Origin: Amaurobius ferox
Lineage: Eukaryota > Arthropoda > Arachnida > Araneae > Amaurobiidae
Length of the DNA: 64,000 nucleotides
Direction: 5' to 3'
Assembly: GCA_951213105.1 (NCBI GenBank)
Contig: OX578134.1
Span: 141,857,450-141,921,449, forward strand
Positions 1 through 12,808 of the stretch are shown here, piece by piece. Both the position numbers and the translations under genes were made by a program. Every line of letters starts with the position of its first letter. Positions within the stretch are counted from its first letter, which is position 1. A model generated the notes under the pieces. It did not search any database. It saw only the letters and a program-made list of their open reading frames with translations, and was not told the origin of the DNA.

Positions 1-420
1 TCGATTTGTAATTTTGATCCCGCTCAAACTTTTTCTGGCGATTCATTCTCGACTCTATGCAATTCAAGCCTCTCCACAATTACCTTTGACTTCCTTTTAT
101 ATATATTTTTTAATTTTCGGGCTCGTAGTTTTGTCATATTTATATTTTGCTTGTAATTGCCCTGCTTTAAATAATCGGTGCATATTTGTTTATTTGGATT
201 TTAGAGATTTATTATCTACCATTTTATTTATGCAAATATTTCCTTGTTTCTGGTCGCTATATATGAGCAATTGAATGTTTTACATCTTATGTTGCCACTG
301 ATGAAGAGCGTTCATACGCTTGAAATCCCTCTGACTTTTATAACTATTTTGTACGTCTTTTAGAAAGTTCAATAAATGACCTTCATATTTTAATTTGTGT
401 TGTCTTCTTGAATTTTATAC
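1..420 (+). other. Possible retroelement 3' tail with a hammerhead-like core
   Basis: No convincing gene is visible. At 298-325 the plus strand has CTGATGA, a short stem (AGCG pairing with CGCT around loop TTCATA), then GAAA. This is the order of the invariant core of a hammerhead ribozyme, which Penelope-like elements are known to carry in their terminal repeats. A TTTTAGAAAG and AATAAA-containing tail follows to about 400. The stem III and stem I partners that a working hammerhead needs are not obvious, so this may be a decayed copy or chance. An associated reverse transcriptase would lie left of the window. Confidence 0.3.
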
Positions 421-869
421 CATGGTTAGCTCACGGTGGCACACTTAATCATGACAATATTTGAAGATCCTACATACAAGAGTTAATTATTGACCTAATT
501 TTATTTCTGCGCATTAACGTCGATTTGAAATCAAAGATACCAAATTGGCATTTTAATGTTTTAAAAAATAATTACAATAAAAAAATTAAGGCAGAAAGAA
601 TAGAAGTTCTCTAGAAACAAGATTTGATACTTCACGATGACGAAGATTAAAGACCGTACCTTAAAAATATATCCGACATAGAAAATGCAACATCATGAAG
701 TTTTGACCGTATAATTATGCGAATTGCGAATTAAGCGCAGCTGCCGATGTATGAAAATGATCTGAAATGGAAGTAGATAAGGTGATCAGAGCGCGAGATC
801 AAAGAGATGGAAACGGCAGATTGGACAACCTCATTTTTATCCCCTCACTCTATTGAAGTTTTTTACATA
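421..869. other. AT-rich spacer, nothing recognised
   Basis: There is no ORF of note and no recognisable domain, RNA gene or repeat unit. It ends at the TA target-site duplication of the Tc1 element. Confidence 0.5.
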
Positions 870-871
870 TA

Positions 872-2274
872 CACTCTTTTGTAAAAACAAAACAGAAAAA
901 AACGAAGCACCATGAAGAAAGTGACTGTCTTTATTGAAATTAAATATTCGTACATATCACACACGGATAATAAAATGATTATAAAATCAAGGCCGCAGTT
1001 CGCATTAATGGTTAATTGTACATTGAATTTTCAAATCAGTAATTGGTGAAACCCCCATTGTTGGCAATACATGCTTGTATACGTCTAGGTAAGGAGTGAT
1101 AAAGTTACCTAAAATCATCCTGTGATACATTATGCCAGGCATTTCTCAATTGTTGCTCTACATCTGCTACATTTTGCGGTGCCCGAAACTGCCAGCCCAT
1201 CATGTCCCATGCATGCTCGATTGGCGAAGAGTATGGTGATATTAATGGCTAAGGAACAGTATCAACAGCATGGAGAGAGTCCACACATATGCGAGTCGTA
1301 TGTGGTATGGCATTATCTTGTAGGAAAATTTCTCTAGAATGGCGTGCCATGAAGTGTAACGCAAATGGTCGCAGGATTTCATCAACATATCCTTCAGCTT
1401 TTAAGGTTGTAAGCAAGATGATTAGGGTGACCTGTTGTCAAAAGAGATAGCACTCCGCACCATCATTCCACGGTTAATGGATGTGTGCCTGTGTAAAACA
1501 AAGCCTTACTGGGACCACTGACCCTGGCTCCTCCACACACGTACCCGATTGCCATCAATTGAAAAACTGAAGCATGATTCATCACAGAACACTATGCGAT
1601 ACCAGTCTGATGGCAGACATAATGCTCGACTACGACACCACTCCAAACGACTTTATCGATGTTGTGGGTTTATGGGCAGACGTCTTAAAGGCCGTCGTGA
1701 GCGTAACCCCACTTCAGCCAAGCGCCGTATACGGTTGATATGGAAGAGACTGTAGCACGTTAGATGGCGGACAATGATGCCAATGGGCCAATTCGGGCCT
1801 GTCTCTCAATCATCTGGTCGTGCTTCGCATTCGTGCACATTGGCCTTTCAGACCCTTCATTCCGCCGATGAATTCCTTGCAGCAACCATTGCTGCCAGCA
1901 CCTTTGCACAGCAGTGTCTGTTCGGTGCAGGTGGCGGCCTCGGTATGACCAGCTAGCTTCACGCATCCCGAATATATGACAACGTTCGAACTTGTCCAAT
2001 TGCTTATAAGGTCTTCGGCAATAACGTAACGGCGTTATCGGTCGTGTCTCCATGGAACTGCAATGCCGATAACGAGCAAAGATAAATCGTCCACATTTTA
2101 ACCTGTTTTGCCGGATGTTAGTTGCACAGTAGAAACTCGCGCTATGTCCGAAGTTAATACTCATTGGCCTTGCAAATACAATCATTTTAGGACTTGCTAA
2201 AAGGGAATTTGCATGTGAAAGTTCGAGATGATCGGATTATTTTTCGGGAGTGTTTCATTTTTTGCAAAAGAGTG
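872..2274 (-). mobile_element. Decayed Tc1/mariner-type transposon (copy 1)
   Basis: A 1403-bp element with terminal inverted repeats. The left end reads CACTCTTTTGTAAAAA and the right end, reverse-complemented, reads CACTCTTTTGCAAAAA. A TA dinucleotide lies on each side (870-871 and 2275-2276), which is the target-site duplication expected of Tc1/mariner elements. The interior encodes a broken Tc1 transposase on the minus strand. Both ends are present, so the element was complete on arrival and has since decayed by point mutation and small indels. Confidence 0.85.
1036..2055 (-). pseudogene. Tc1-family transposase pseudogene (copy 1)
   Basis: Translating the minus strand piecewise gives a whole Tc1-type transposase broken by stops and frameshifts. 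The N-terminal helix-turn-helix region contains LDKFERCHIFGMREASWSYR (about 1950-2010). The first catalytic aspartate lies in SDESCFSF (about 1572-1590), the second in LQDNAIPHTT (about 1300-1325), and the final acidic residue in SPIEHAWDMMGW (about 1200-1230). The protein ends with GGFTNY and a stop at 1036-1038, the usual C-terminal style of this family. The enzyme would bind the TIRs and cut and paste the element. It cannot be made from this copy. The start is approximate because the first codons are diverged. Confidence 0.85.
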
Positions 2275-2276
2275 TA

Positions 2277-4835
2277 TTTCAAATCTAACCAAATTTTTGA
2301 ATTTTTGGAAATCTCGGAACCATCTACTCTTAAAAAACAACGCACTTCTAGGCCGAGTGATGGCTTCGCTTTTGTGTTTAAATATATTCATAAGCGATCA
2401 GTTTTTAATATTTCGGATAAATGACATCACATCAAGTAACAGAATAATATTTTTGTGAAGCAAATATTCTTGTATTTCATTAGATTTCCTTGATTCACAA
2501 AAAAATAAAATAAGTAAATAAAATAAATAAATTTTATTATTAAAATAAAACAAGAAATCAGTCGCTGACAAACTAATAGTAGGGAAAAGGCACCAACGTC
2601 ATAAGCCTTCCACTGAATAATGCCCCTGACTTATTTCATCAAGGAACTGTTGCCGACGAGTAGTACGTGGTATAACTAGTTTATAAGTACAGCATCAAGT
2701 TGAAGAGTTATTTATCATTACTCAGTTCAACACTACCGTCGATGAGTGGTGTTTGGATTTTTGTTTTTGCTATACATAAAATCCATCCTTTAAACATTAT
2801 TAAGTACTGTCATAACTTCACTTCCAAACATGTAAGAATTCGAGTGTTATTGCTAACATAGAGAAATAGTAAAATACTAACAGATGATGCGATTTTAACA
2901 ATTTCTGATACGTAATACTTGACTACGCAATGCACACAAAAACATCACTTTTTCTAAGTCGATCTCTCGAGCGTTTCAAACTAGGATACATGTCCATCTC
3001 AAATGTGGATCCCAAATTTTTGAATATTACTTTCAGTTAAACTGATGATGTATTTATATTAACCTAATTTCATTCAAAATAATATCAAACTATGGAAGAG
3101 GGATAAAGAAGAAATGAGCATGATTGGTAGAATCCATGGCTGAAACAAATGCGGCCATACAAAAAAAATGGGAGATGGAGAAATTAATAAAACATTTTGG
3201 AACCAGTTGCATGTCATCTTGTAAGTATGTTTTATTAACACTTTACAACACCGATGAAAAGTGTTTATGACTTTGTTTATTCTGTCTGTCTGTTTGTTTG
3301 TTTGTCTGTCCGTTCACACGATAACTGCCACAAAAAGGACTTTATCAAAATTAAATTTTATTATGTTGTTAAAACGGTCTGTGGGACATACGGAACTGTA
3401 AATGAATAATATCACTCACTTTGTTTTGACTTGAGACCGGTTTGAAAAAATTATATACATTGAGTCCTATGGGACCTTATATTTCAAACATTTTTAAGCG
3501 AATTTAAAATTCACAAATTGCTTCAAAAGTTTTAGAAAATATTCAATTTACCCCATAAAATTTATGGAAATAATATCATCAAAGTATGTTCAGTAGTTTT
3601 TTAAATAAAAATTAAAATAATAATTATACCCATGTAATATGAAGAGATCACGTCACCCACTTCAAAATAAAATATGGCATGCATATGTTTTCCCAGAGTA
3701 AAACTCGTGATTTTTAAAGTTCTTTTAAATTTAAATTTAGTTTTGCATCCTGCCTAAAACTACTTTATTTTTGCGTATTTTCTGTGCATTTATATTCTGC
3801 CCCAAAGCAATTACAATATTTTTTAGTTTAAACGATTATCAAACTTTGATTATTTCTACAACGAAGCCTAATTTTAATGAATGCAGTACGTAAACGAGTT
3901 ATTGTAATGTGAGTTGTATAAGGATTGCTGAATTTTTTTCACGCAAAATTATTTAACTCTGGAATAAAAGTCTGGAATAAAAGTGTATGGATGAAATATT
4001 CACTACTTTTACACAGAGATCCAGACGGCATTTGAGCACTTGAAATTCACTTTTTTCCATAAAGTTTTAAGTTTTCAAGTAAAATAAATGAGTATTGTAG
4101 TACTTGTATTTCTGTGATAATTAAAGAAAAAAATCACCGTTGAATGTATCGCACTTTGCATTTCAGTTGGAAAGTGCTTCATAATCAATGCTTTATGCAT
4201 TGTCTTTATTCGTAAATTTCTTGTTTTTATTCGTAAATTTTTATTTGTATTGGAGTCCAAATATTGAAATAAAGTAGTAGGATAATGTTTAGAGCATTCT
4301 TTCCAAATCATCTTTTTTTTACACTTTTTGCTGAATTCAAAATCTCTTTATAAAAATTCATTTCAAGATTTCAGGCAACAGGAGTTCTTTAACAACTGGT
4401 CAAAAAGTGTTTTGGCACAAAATAGAATGAACTGTAACATTAAGAAGAAGAAAACCATGAAGGAAATATTAACATTAAGAAGAAGGTCAACTTTAACATT
4501 AAGAAGGAGAAATGTAATTTCTTAATGTTAACTTTACCACTAACAAGTTAAAAAACACGAATATAATTCAATGGGATATAATTTTTAATTTCAAAATTGG
4601 ATTCAAATGTATCACAAATATAATGTTTCCAATTTTATTGATATTTTAGATTCCGAAATTTATTGTCGAATTACTATTACATGGAAACCCAAATTTTCCT
4701 TCGAACACTATTTGGGAAAGAATGTTTATTGATGTTTTCCCATTTGACTCATCAAAACTTATCTTGGTAACTTTTATCATATTCCATAATAAGATAAAAT
4801 TTCACAATAAAATAAAACAAAAGTGCTAAAGATAC
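2277..4835. other. Noncoding stretch with short repeats
   Basis: No gene is recognised. It holds a TGTC/TGTT-rich patch at about 3283-3320 running into a GTTCACACGATAACTGCC-like segment, of the kind seen at the edges of old arthropod interspersed repeats. It also holds a short imperfect repeat of AACATTAAGAAGAAG at about 4436-4515, which ends in a partial inverted copy (CTTAATGTTAA). The last 300 bases lie just downstream of the Dscam-like exon and would be intron. Confidence 0.5.
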
Positions 4836-4997
4836 CTGGATCGTCGTGCGCCAGAATTGTAAGTCCATCATCAGTTAACCATGCAGAAACCTGAACGTAG
4901 CTAGAGACAGAAGAAGGGACATGACATCGGATTAAAGCTGTGTTCCGTGTTGGCACGACGCTATCCTGCACGCCAACTTCATATACTTCCCGTATAA
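4836..4997 (-). CDS. Dscam-type immunoglobulin half-domain exon
   Basis: A single internal exon of 162 bp on the minus strand. It is preceded by a pyrimidine-rich tract and acceptor ATATTTCAG, and followed by donor CCAG|GTATCT. It is open in one frame with phase 1 at both ends, so it could be skipped or swapped without shifting the frame. The product includes REVYEVGVQDSVV, then TALIRCHVPSSVSSYVQVSAW and LTDDG. This matches the Dscam pattern of YE-x-x-V, a core cysteine, PS-x-V-x-x-x-V-x-V and the core tryptophan, which forms the N-terminal half of one Ig domain. Dscam proteins are cell-surface adhesion receptors in neurons and haemocytes. In arthropods such half-domain exons of about this length are often duplicated and chosen alternatively. 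No second good copy is visible here. Membership of a Dscam or Dscam-like gene is from recalled family features; which paralogue and which Ig domain are not determined. Confidence 0.72.
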
Positions 4998-5265
4998 CTG
5001 AAATATAACACTTCAAATTGCAATATGCACATTTAAATGTATATGTTTATACAAAAATGCAATACGATAATTGTGTTATGCAAAATTAAAAATAAAGCAC
5101 ACCTAATTATCACAATAGTATCTTATTTATCACAAAAGTGCAAAATTAAATAACCATAATTAATTTTATATTATTTTGGTTTATTTTATATTAAGTTTAT
5201 ATCCCGTTGTTTAAATTTATATTCCTGAAAATCCATCTGATAGTTTGTAAAGGACATAATAATGT

Positions 5266-5551
5266 TGTTGTTGTTGTTGCTTATAGCCTCCTGTTTTCGG
5301 TGGAACCACAAACAGGACCAGTGATGCCTGAAGACGGACAAATAATGACACAAGACAAGATCACAAAGTTTATTAACACAAACAACACCACTGAAAAAGG
5401 TCAACGGGGGTGCAGCTTCTCATTTAGCGAGGACCCAGAGGGCGGAAGACTGTCTTCATCCTCAATAAAACAACCATGCCTTACTCGGGATTCGAACCCA
5501 AGCCCACTAGACAGCAGTCGGAGACGCTATCCACTTCACCGCCTGGGCGGC
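5266..5551 (-). mobile_element. tRNA-derived SINE with 12-bp target-site duplication
   Basis: On the minus strand the element starts with a tRNA-like head: an A-box-like GTGAAGTGGATAGCG, then a B box GGGTTCGAATCCC whose complement lies at 5487-5499. An unrelated body follows, ending GGAGGCTATAAGC plus a CAA-repeat tail. The flanks are perfect direct repeats ACATAATAATGT at 5254-5265 and 5552-5563, the target-site duplication of retrotransposition. The perfect flanks suggest a fairly young insertion. SINEs like this are transcribed by RNA polymerase III and moved by LINE enzymes. Confidence 0.85.
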
Positions 5552-5565
5552 ACATAATAATGTAC

Positions 5566-6640
5566 ATAATTTAATGCAAAAACCTAATTTCTAACTTTCT
5601 CATACGTAGTATTGAGAAAATATTGTTTTTGAACACGTTTTTGAACATCCTGAACACGTTTAGACTATTTTTTGAGTGTTTTCCGTCTACCTGCCTGTCG
5701 TCGATTTTGCGTGTATACGATAGCGACTGCAAATATTAATTGAATTTCAAGTAACTTTATATTCGGCATTTCTAACAAGTTATCTAGAACTGGGTAGAAT
5801 TATTTTTAATCCGCATTATATCATGGCAACGTAGGACACAATTTTGCATAAAATGAATAAATAGGTCATGCATAAAAAGGGTATTTGCCCAATAAACACG
5901 AAATTGAATAGTTTTAAGTTTGGTGAAAAATAGCCGTGATACAATTTTTGTATTCTTGACTGTATTAGCCTCACTTCGGGATGAGGAAGTTATCCACAGA
6001 GGTTCATTGTCAAAATGATAATAGTAGAAATATTTTGAAACCCATTGAAACGAAGGGTAACATTCTACAATTGTGACAATTTGAAATAATGACATAGATA
6101 TTTCAAATTTTTCTTGAAAAATGTGTAGTAAAAAAGAAAAGAAAAATGTGCTTAAGAATGGATTTTGGTAAATAATGTTAGGCAAAATTATTCTTCGAAA
6201 TTTAATAAGATTTTACATTTATTTTTTAAAAACATGTTGGGTGTTTCTTCAAATCTCTTCAAATTTAGTAATATTCCTTCTTAAATTCTTAAGGGCAAAT
6301 TTCGCACTTATACAAAACACGCCTCAGAAAGTGTTAGAAATATACTTTACATGATGTTTTCTTAAAACAAAACGGTATATGTAGAGAAGTATATAAAGTA
6401 AAAACATAAAAATATATTGTTAATATCAATAATTAGTTATTATATTCTTATGCAAAAGAATGCAATAGCTAGTACAAATTTCTAATATAGCTTAAAATAT
6501 TTTATATAGCTTTTTATATATAGCTTTTTATATATAGCTTTTTATATATAGCTTAAAATATTATATATAGCATATTATATATAGCTTATATTATATAAAG
6601 CCTTATGTATAGCTTCAAATATTTTGTCCTATTTCCTTAT
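5566..6640. other. Noncoding stretch with a 16-bp tandem repeat
   Basis: No gene can be supported. At about 6505-6560 a 16-bp unit close to TATAGCTTTTTATATA is repeated about three times and grades into TATATAGC variants to about 6600. An open minus-strand frame at 5784-6185 has an Ig-like CYPSF motif but no clear splice sites (see findings). Confidence 0.45.
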
Positions 6641-6649
6641 CCATTGTAA

Positions 6650-7060
6650 ATATTTCCTTTTAAGGGAAGTGTATCATTTAAGTCCTCATATAAAATCAAT
6701 GAGCTTAAACAGCGCAGCGGAGTAGAGGAGAATTACCCTCAAGAGTGTTCGAATTCATTGTCAGAATTCGGTGTCCACCATTTACGCGGAAATACGGACA
6801 TATCAGCTTAACATAATTTCTCTGTTAATGTCTAAAATCAACTTAACACGCATCATAAACCGTTCCAGATGGATGGCAAATGTTCAAAGATAATTCACAG
6901 AAAGTCTATGTTTCAATTTGGAGATGCAAAGTCTGGAATTTAAGTGTTGACGCCATAGATGGAATGAAGTTGAGGGGATTAATGTTTAGAATAAGTAACG
7001 CATTACTTGGAATAAGGATGGAATTTTGAGTCTAAAATTCATAGATAGCAATAATTGGTA
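6650..7060 (+). repeat. Repeat family A, copy 1
   Basis: An interspersed repeat recognised by two anchors shared with later copies: CACCATTTACGCGGAAATA (about 6777) and TTCAATTTGGAGATGCAAAG (about 6912). It reads in the same direction as the other five copies. Stops in all frames argue against coding. Confidence 0.7.
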
Positions 7061-10000
7061 CTCTATCTTAGTGATTTCCATTGTATCATGCAAGATTGAT
7101 ATTAAACAAGGATACAGTTAGAGATATTGACTTTCGTACAAGGTTTCGAAAGAACTTTTGTCGTATTTGCGAGAATTAAAATATTACATATATATATATA
7201 TATATATATATGCATCAAAATTAGTAACAGAGTGAAAAAAAAATCTTTTTAAAGCCGTCATATGCAGTTTTTGTGTTTTTGTTCATTTTTAAAAAATATA
7301 TTAAGTTGATAAAAGGAATGTTAAGCCTTTGAATTAGATATTTACAGCATTTATTATGTTAATATATAAAATTTTAATAACCTTTACATGTATAACGCAT
7401 TTTTAAGGTCAGGTTCCTTTCTTTATGTGGCGCACATTTAAGAAGGTGGTTTAAGTTAATCTTTAAGAAACATTTCTAATTAAGCTTAAAACAACATGGC
7501 CGTACTTCGTAAGTCTTTATTGCATTATCCGCATATTAAAACCCACCATATCATCTTTATTGCGAGTTCCTGGAATAAGAAAATCTGCTGTGGGCAGCAT
7601 TTCGGTAATTTTGCAACATTTAAAAAAGTCGACAAGTTAACGACATTCCGCCAAATTCGTCGCCAAAATCTCGCCAAGCGTTATGGATGAAGAAATAAGT
7701 TATTCTTATAGAAGATAAATGACTATTGGCATTCAAATACAAAAGTATTACTCAAAGTATATTTTCTTATGAATGGAACGAGATAGATCCAAATGATGTC
7801 ACCAAATTTATCGCATGATATTACATATGAAAAGTGAACATGTTTCTCAATAGGAAATATTTTTTTTTATTTTATATGACTTTTTGATAATTTTTTTGAA
7901 AAATGTGCAATATCTCGAGAACTGTTCATGTTAACGTTCTAAATTTTATGTTCATCGTTTTCCAAAGAAAAATTACATAAGAAATGTCTATTTGCGTAAT
8001 TTTATTAAAGGTTTTGATTTTTGATGATTTTTTTCAAAATTTCACTCGAAAATTTAGGAAAGTTCTGAACGTTCGATAGCATTTAAAAACAATAGTCTTC
8101 CAGTATCCACGGATTGTGATTTTCATACCAAATTTCATTCGAATCTCTCCATTCGTTAGTGAGATATCGTCTCTACAGAGTCTCTCTCTCACACACACAC
8201 ACAAGCACACACACATCACCTCAAAAATGTTTGATTCGCGATTACGGATGCTTAAAACGTGCTCTCCCATTGAAAACTCGATTCGAATTTTCGATCTCGT
8301 CACAATATTGTGTTTGTACATTATGTATATAAGGAAAGTAATATATTAAAATAATACTACAAAATAATGTTTATTAAGAGCATTATATTCATAATTTTAT
8401 TACAATAACTATTCTTATAATAAAAGAATATATCGGGTATGTAAGACCAGGGAAACTATTATTATAAAACTTATTATGATCTTTTATATATGTGAATAAG
8501 CACATATCTTCTGTATGCGTTTAGACTTTTGTGGGTCATTAGTTGTTGAACCACTGGTCATGAATTTATGATTTATGACTTAATATCACACTACACTTGA
8601 CGCAGATTTTACCATGACTGCATGACTACCATGACTATTGAGAACTTTGGTCCATGTTCGGATTTCCCCTGTTACACTTTGTCTATGCATCTGTGACGAA
8701 CTTAATGCATATGTTCGCATTTTGTATGTGGTTCACTGATCATCCGAGCTTCTTACTTTTCTCAACTATTCTATTCATCTATCTGTAGCAATTAATTCAT
8801 ATCTGAACCCAGTATTATTCTTCACTCTATATTCTCATCCACATTCTGCCTGTTGCCACCGCTTTTTGTCTGAAGTTTCGATAGTCCTCTTCGGCGATCA
8901 TTGGTTGATTTCAGGGGTATGAAACAACAAATCCTTGTTGGTTAAACCTTGCCAATCCCATAGTTTCACCTTTAGGCTTATTTTTTATGGTTTTCCTGAC
9001 CTCTCGGGTCAGGGCTACTGTAAGTTGTCATCAACACAGTCTGTGCCATTTGTATCCTTATTAGAACTCATAATTCTATATATAAACCTGTCTAAATGTA
9101 TCCTGGTCTAACTTTTTAAATTCATACTATGCCATGGGAATTATGATTTTTCTCCATAAAATAAAATTATTTGATTGAAATATTAAACTTTGAATACTTT
9201 ACGTTATAGTCATACTAATTAAAAATTACTCTGTATAATTTCAGTTTCATATATAGTGTATTTGTACAGCAATTTCAATAAGTATATATGTATTTGTTCT
9301 TAGGTTACCATTTATATACTCAACAGACGTACACATATGCACGTGCACTCATATATGATTTCACAAACCGGAAGTCTTCGAAATGCTTTCAGTAAAATTT
9401 AAAAAATATTTTTCTCCAAAGAATCATACGAAATTTTTGAAGAAATAATATATTTCGATACGAGTGTTAAAGGCAAAAGTATCAAAACATTACATAAAGA
9501 AATTGATATTGAGTACAATCAAGAATGAACTGTGTTATAACGTAAATTTCAGAAAAAAGTATAATTAAATTTAGAAAATCAACTAAATTTATTTCTTAAG
9601 TGTAAAAAGTCTGGACCCTAAAATCACATTTATCATGTTTTCTGAGCCATCTTAAAGCAAGGAAGATCCAGTTAAAAGTTTGAGCAATTGGGAATGCCTT
9701 TCTTTCCATCCCAAAATTAGTCATAAAATAGCTAGATATATCCCTTAATAATAAAATAACATTTTACTCGCTTAAGGCTTTTATTGAAAACTAGCAGTAT
9801 ACCTGCACTTCGGAAAATATAATATAGAAAGTTAACATTCACAATTATGTGTACATTCCTATAATATTTTAAATGACTTTGTTATTCAAAATATTCTATT
9901 AAAATATTTAATTAAATTCTTCTAAAAATGCATAACATGCTCTGGGCTTGATATACAAAATTATTTTCACAGGCAGATCTGAAGAATTAAGCATCCTGGT

Positions 10001-12165
10001 CCAATTTGTAAATACATTTAGAATTTTTTAATTCTAACAATACGACAGAGATTATCTAGAAAATCGTACTTAATTATGCAAAATATTGAATTATCATCGA
10101 TTTGGTGTAATTCTGATAAATTTAGAGTCATTTTATCAATTTGGCGACATTTGTGTCAATTTAGAGACATTAAAAAAAAAGCCAAATTTAACTTCAAATG
10201 GGATTGTAGAAGTAATAGTCCCACTTAGCAACAAATTTATGAAACATCACCACAGTTCTATCCCCTAACAAAACACAATACATTTCATTTATTTAGCGCA
10301 TTTTTATCAATTTCAAGATACTTTTTATGGATTTACAAAATATTTTTGTCAATTTGTCGACATTTTAAAAATTCGCTAAATGTGTTAATAAGTAGGACGG
10401 CTGGACAACAGACGAAGGCAACAGAAACATCATTTCAGTACACTCTTCTAACAAAACAAAATTAATTTCATTGATTTAGCGTCGTTTTTATCAATTTAAC
10501 GACGTTTTCGTCAATGTGGCGACGTTTAAGAAAAGTTGTCAAGTTAGCGATATTCCGCCATATTCGTAGATCTGAATTTGCAGATCTTAAGAATAAAACA
10601 TCCTGATACCGTTTGTAGATACTAAATGAAAACACTAAAATTTTATTAAAAGATCTATCCGTTCTATCTTAATTTTTTTCAACAATCAGCCAAATGGGTT
10701 TATTGGCGCAATATATGAAATTATTGGCTCAACACAATATATAATTTTGAAAACTCTTTGCCAAAATAAATGAAAGTGATGTACGCAGTTTGCAATTAAT
10801 ATAATTAAAAGAAAAATCAAACCGTTCATTCATAAAAAATATTTTTATATCCAATTATTTATTACTCAAAAAAAAAAATAGTAATAAAAATGAACAAACA
10901 CATTTGATTTAATTACGTTGCTCAGTAACATGATATAAAAAATAATCTTCCTCTTAAAATGTTATTAATTAAATAACTATTTTGATTTCTTAATAATTTT
11001 CATTGTTACGTAAGAGCCTGTGAAAAATAAACCATGGTTATAGAGTTTCCATCTAAATTCATGTTGCAAACCTACGATTTTCAAAAGTGACAGATAAGCG
11101 CAATACACTCCATCCAAACTCAAAGAAATATTTTTAATTCACTTTCACGTTTTAATCCAGCGATTTTCACCCTTTTCGTTTGGAGGATCCAGGGAGTTAG
11201 AGAGTAGAACATTTCTGAAAAGTTTAGATTTTCATTGATATCTCGACAACAGCTGGTATTAGAAATTTGAAACATGGACTAAATTTTAGGTGGTGTCATT
11301 TCAAAGCCCATAAAAATTCATCAAATTCAGTTTAGCCGTTCCCCCGTGATGATGAGATCTACAGACATACATACACATTTTCAATTTTATTTATATAGAT
11401 TTAAAGAGTTGGGGAATTTATCAAATTTCTTACCTTTTGTATGTAAGTCTAACTAAACGCCCATTAAAGAATCACTTAAAGGAATATCAAACTTGTGTAA
11501 AAATCAAGGAATTAATAAATATTCTACCTCTAATCAATTTTGGATGACAAGTCACAGGTTTAATTTATTTTGTCTCCATTATTCAAAAAATCTTAGAAGT
11601 TTTCGATTAGGATTAATTTGTAAATGTTTTCATATTAATGAAACTCCAGTTATCTAGTTAATTATTTCTCAATTACATCATATTTGTTTAGATACGGCAT
11701 GCCTATGTCTATTTTTAGTTTCTTAGATTTCATATTATTTGATTTGCATTTTTCTTATTTACATCTCCTGTTCATATTTCCTTTGTTTTCTATTTTACTA
11801 GTTTTAATTACCGTTTGTCCCACTAGGTGGCGCCACTTAATTGTCACCACGTCAAGCAAATCATTCTAACAAACATAACCTTGCGCATATTTAGGTGTTC
11901 AGGTCCAGATATTTCGCACTGAAGACGTAAACCAAGTTTATATCCGACACTTACGTATGCTAATTTATCTCGATTCCTGTTGCATTTTACATTCCAAACC
12001 AGATCATTATCAGAATGCTGTTTACTCCAGTCATTCAATTAGTTTTAAATAGAATGCATGATAAAAACGTTATGCTGTTGTACTGTCTCCATATAATATT
12101 AAAAATGTAGCATAGTATAAAATATTAAAACCTTTGAAACTTCGAAACGTAGCAGAATATTTCCG
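7061..12165. other. Long noncoding stretch, old repeats only
   Basis: No gene is recognised. Contents: a short TA run at about 7184-7212; a TC/CA microsatellite at about 8180-8215 inside an old repeat-like segment (8030-8340); and at 7600-7690, 10085-10180, 10290-10390 and 10465-10575 diverged copies of a motif resembling ATTTAGCGACGTTTTTATCA and GTCAATTTGGCGACATTT, all in plus orientation and nearly tandem in the last three. Confidence 0.5.
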
Positions 12166-12169
12166 TTTA

Positions 12170-12565
12170 ACAACACATTACTCTTTAATTTCCCATAACA
12201 TAAAATCAATGATTTTAACAATGTCATTGAATATTTGAAAATAACCCTTAAGAGTGTTGAAATTTACTGTTAAAATACGCTGTCCACCATTTACATGGAC
12301 ATATGGTCATATACGCTTGAAGTAATTATCTTTTAATGTCTAGAATGAACTTAGCATGCATCATAAACCGTCGCAGATGAATGGCAAGAGCTTAAAGATA
12401 ATTCGCAGATAATGTCTATGCTTCAATTTGGAGATGTAAAGTCTGAAGTTTAAGTGTTGACGCCGAGCGAAATAAAGTCGGATGAGTTAATGCTTGTAAC
12501 AGTAAGAATGAGGATAGGATTCCAAATTTAAATGCATATTTGGAGATAATTGGGCCTGGTAATTT
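12170..12565 (+). repeat. Repeat family A, copy 2
   Basis: The closest relative of copy 1. It shares GTCCACCATTTAC, GCATCATAAACCGT and TTCAATTTGGAGATGTAAAG, then AGTGTTGACGCC. Same orientation. Noncoding. Confidence 0.75.
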
Positions 12566-12719
12566 CCATTGTAAACGCAAGTTTGAAATTAAATACGATA
12601 TTGCCCAGACTTGTGAAACTCCATGCAGAATTTGCAGAGAATAATAAGCTTTCGCATTTATATTACGAATTCCAGGAAAATTGTTCTAAGGATTATAATT
12701 TCTTCTACATCTGCCCCTC

Positions 12720-12737
12720 ATATACACACACACACAC

Positions 12738-12788
<51 letters not shown>

Positions 12789-12808
12789 TATATATATATA
12801 ATATATAA
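12720..12808. repeat. CA then TA microsatellite
   Basis: A short CA run followed by about 70 bp of nearly pure TA. It forms the left flank of a small Penelope-type remnant. Confidence 0.9.

Noticed and set aside
298..357. A complete hammerhead ribozyme
   Set aside because: The catalytic core order is right but neither stem III with its cleavage site nor a pairing partner for stem I was found; reported only as a core-like match.
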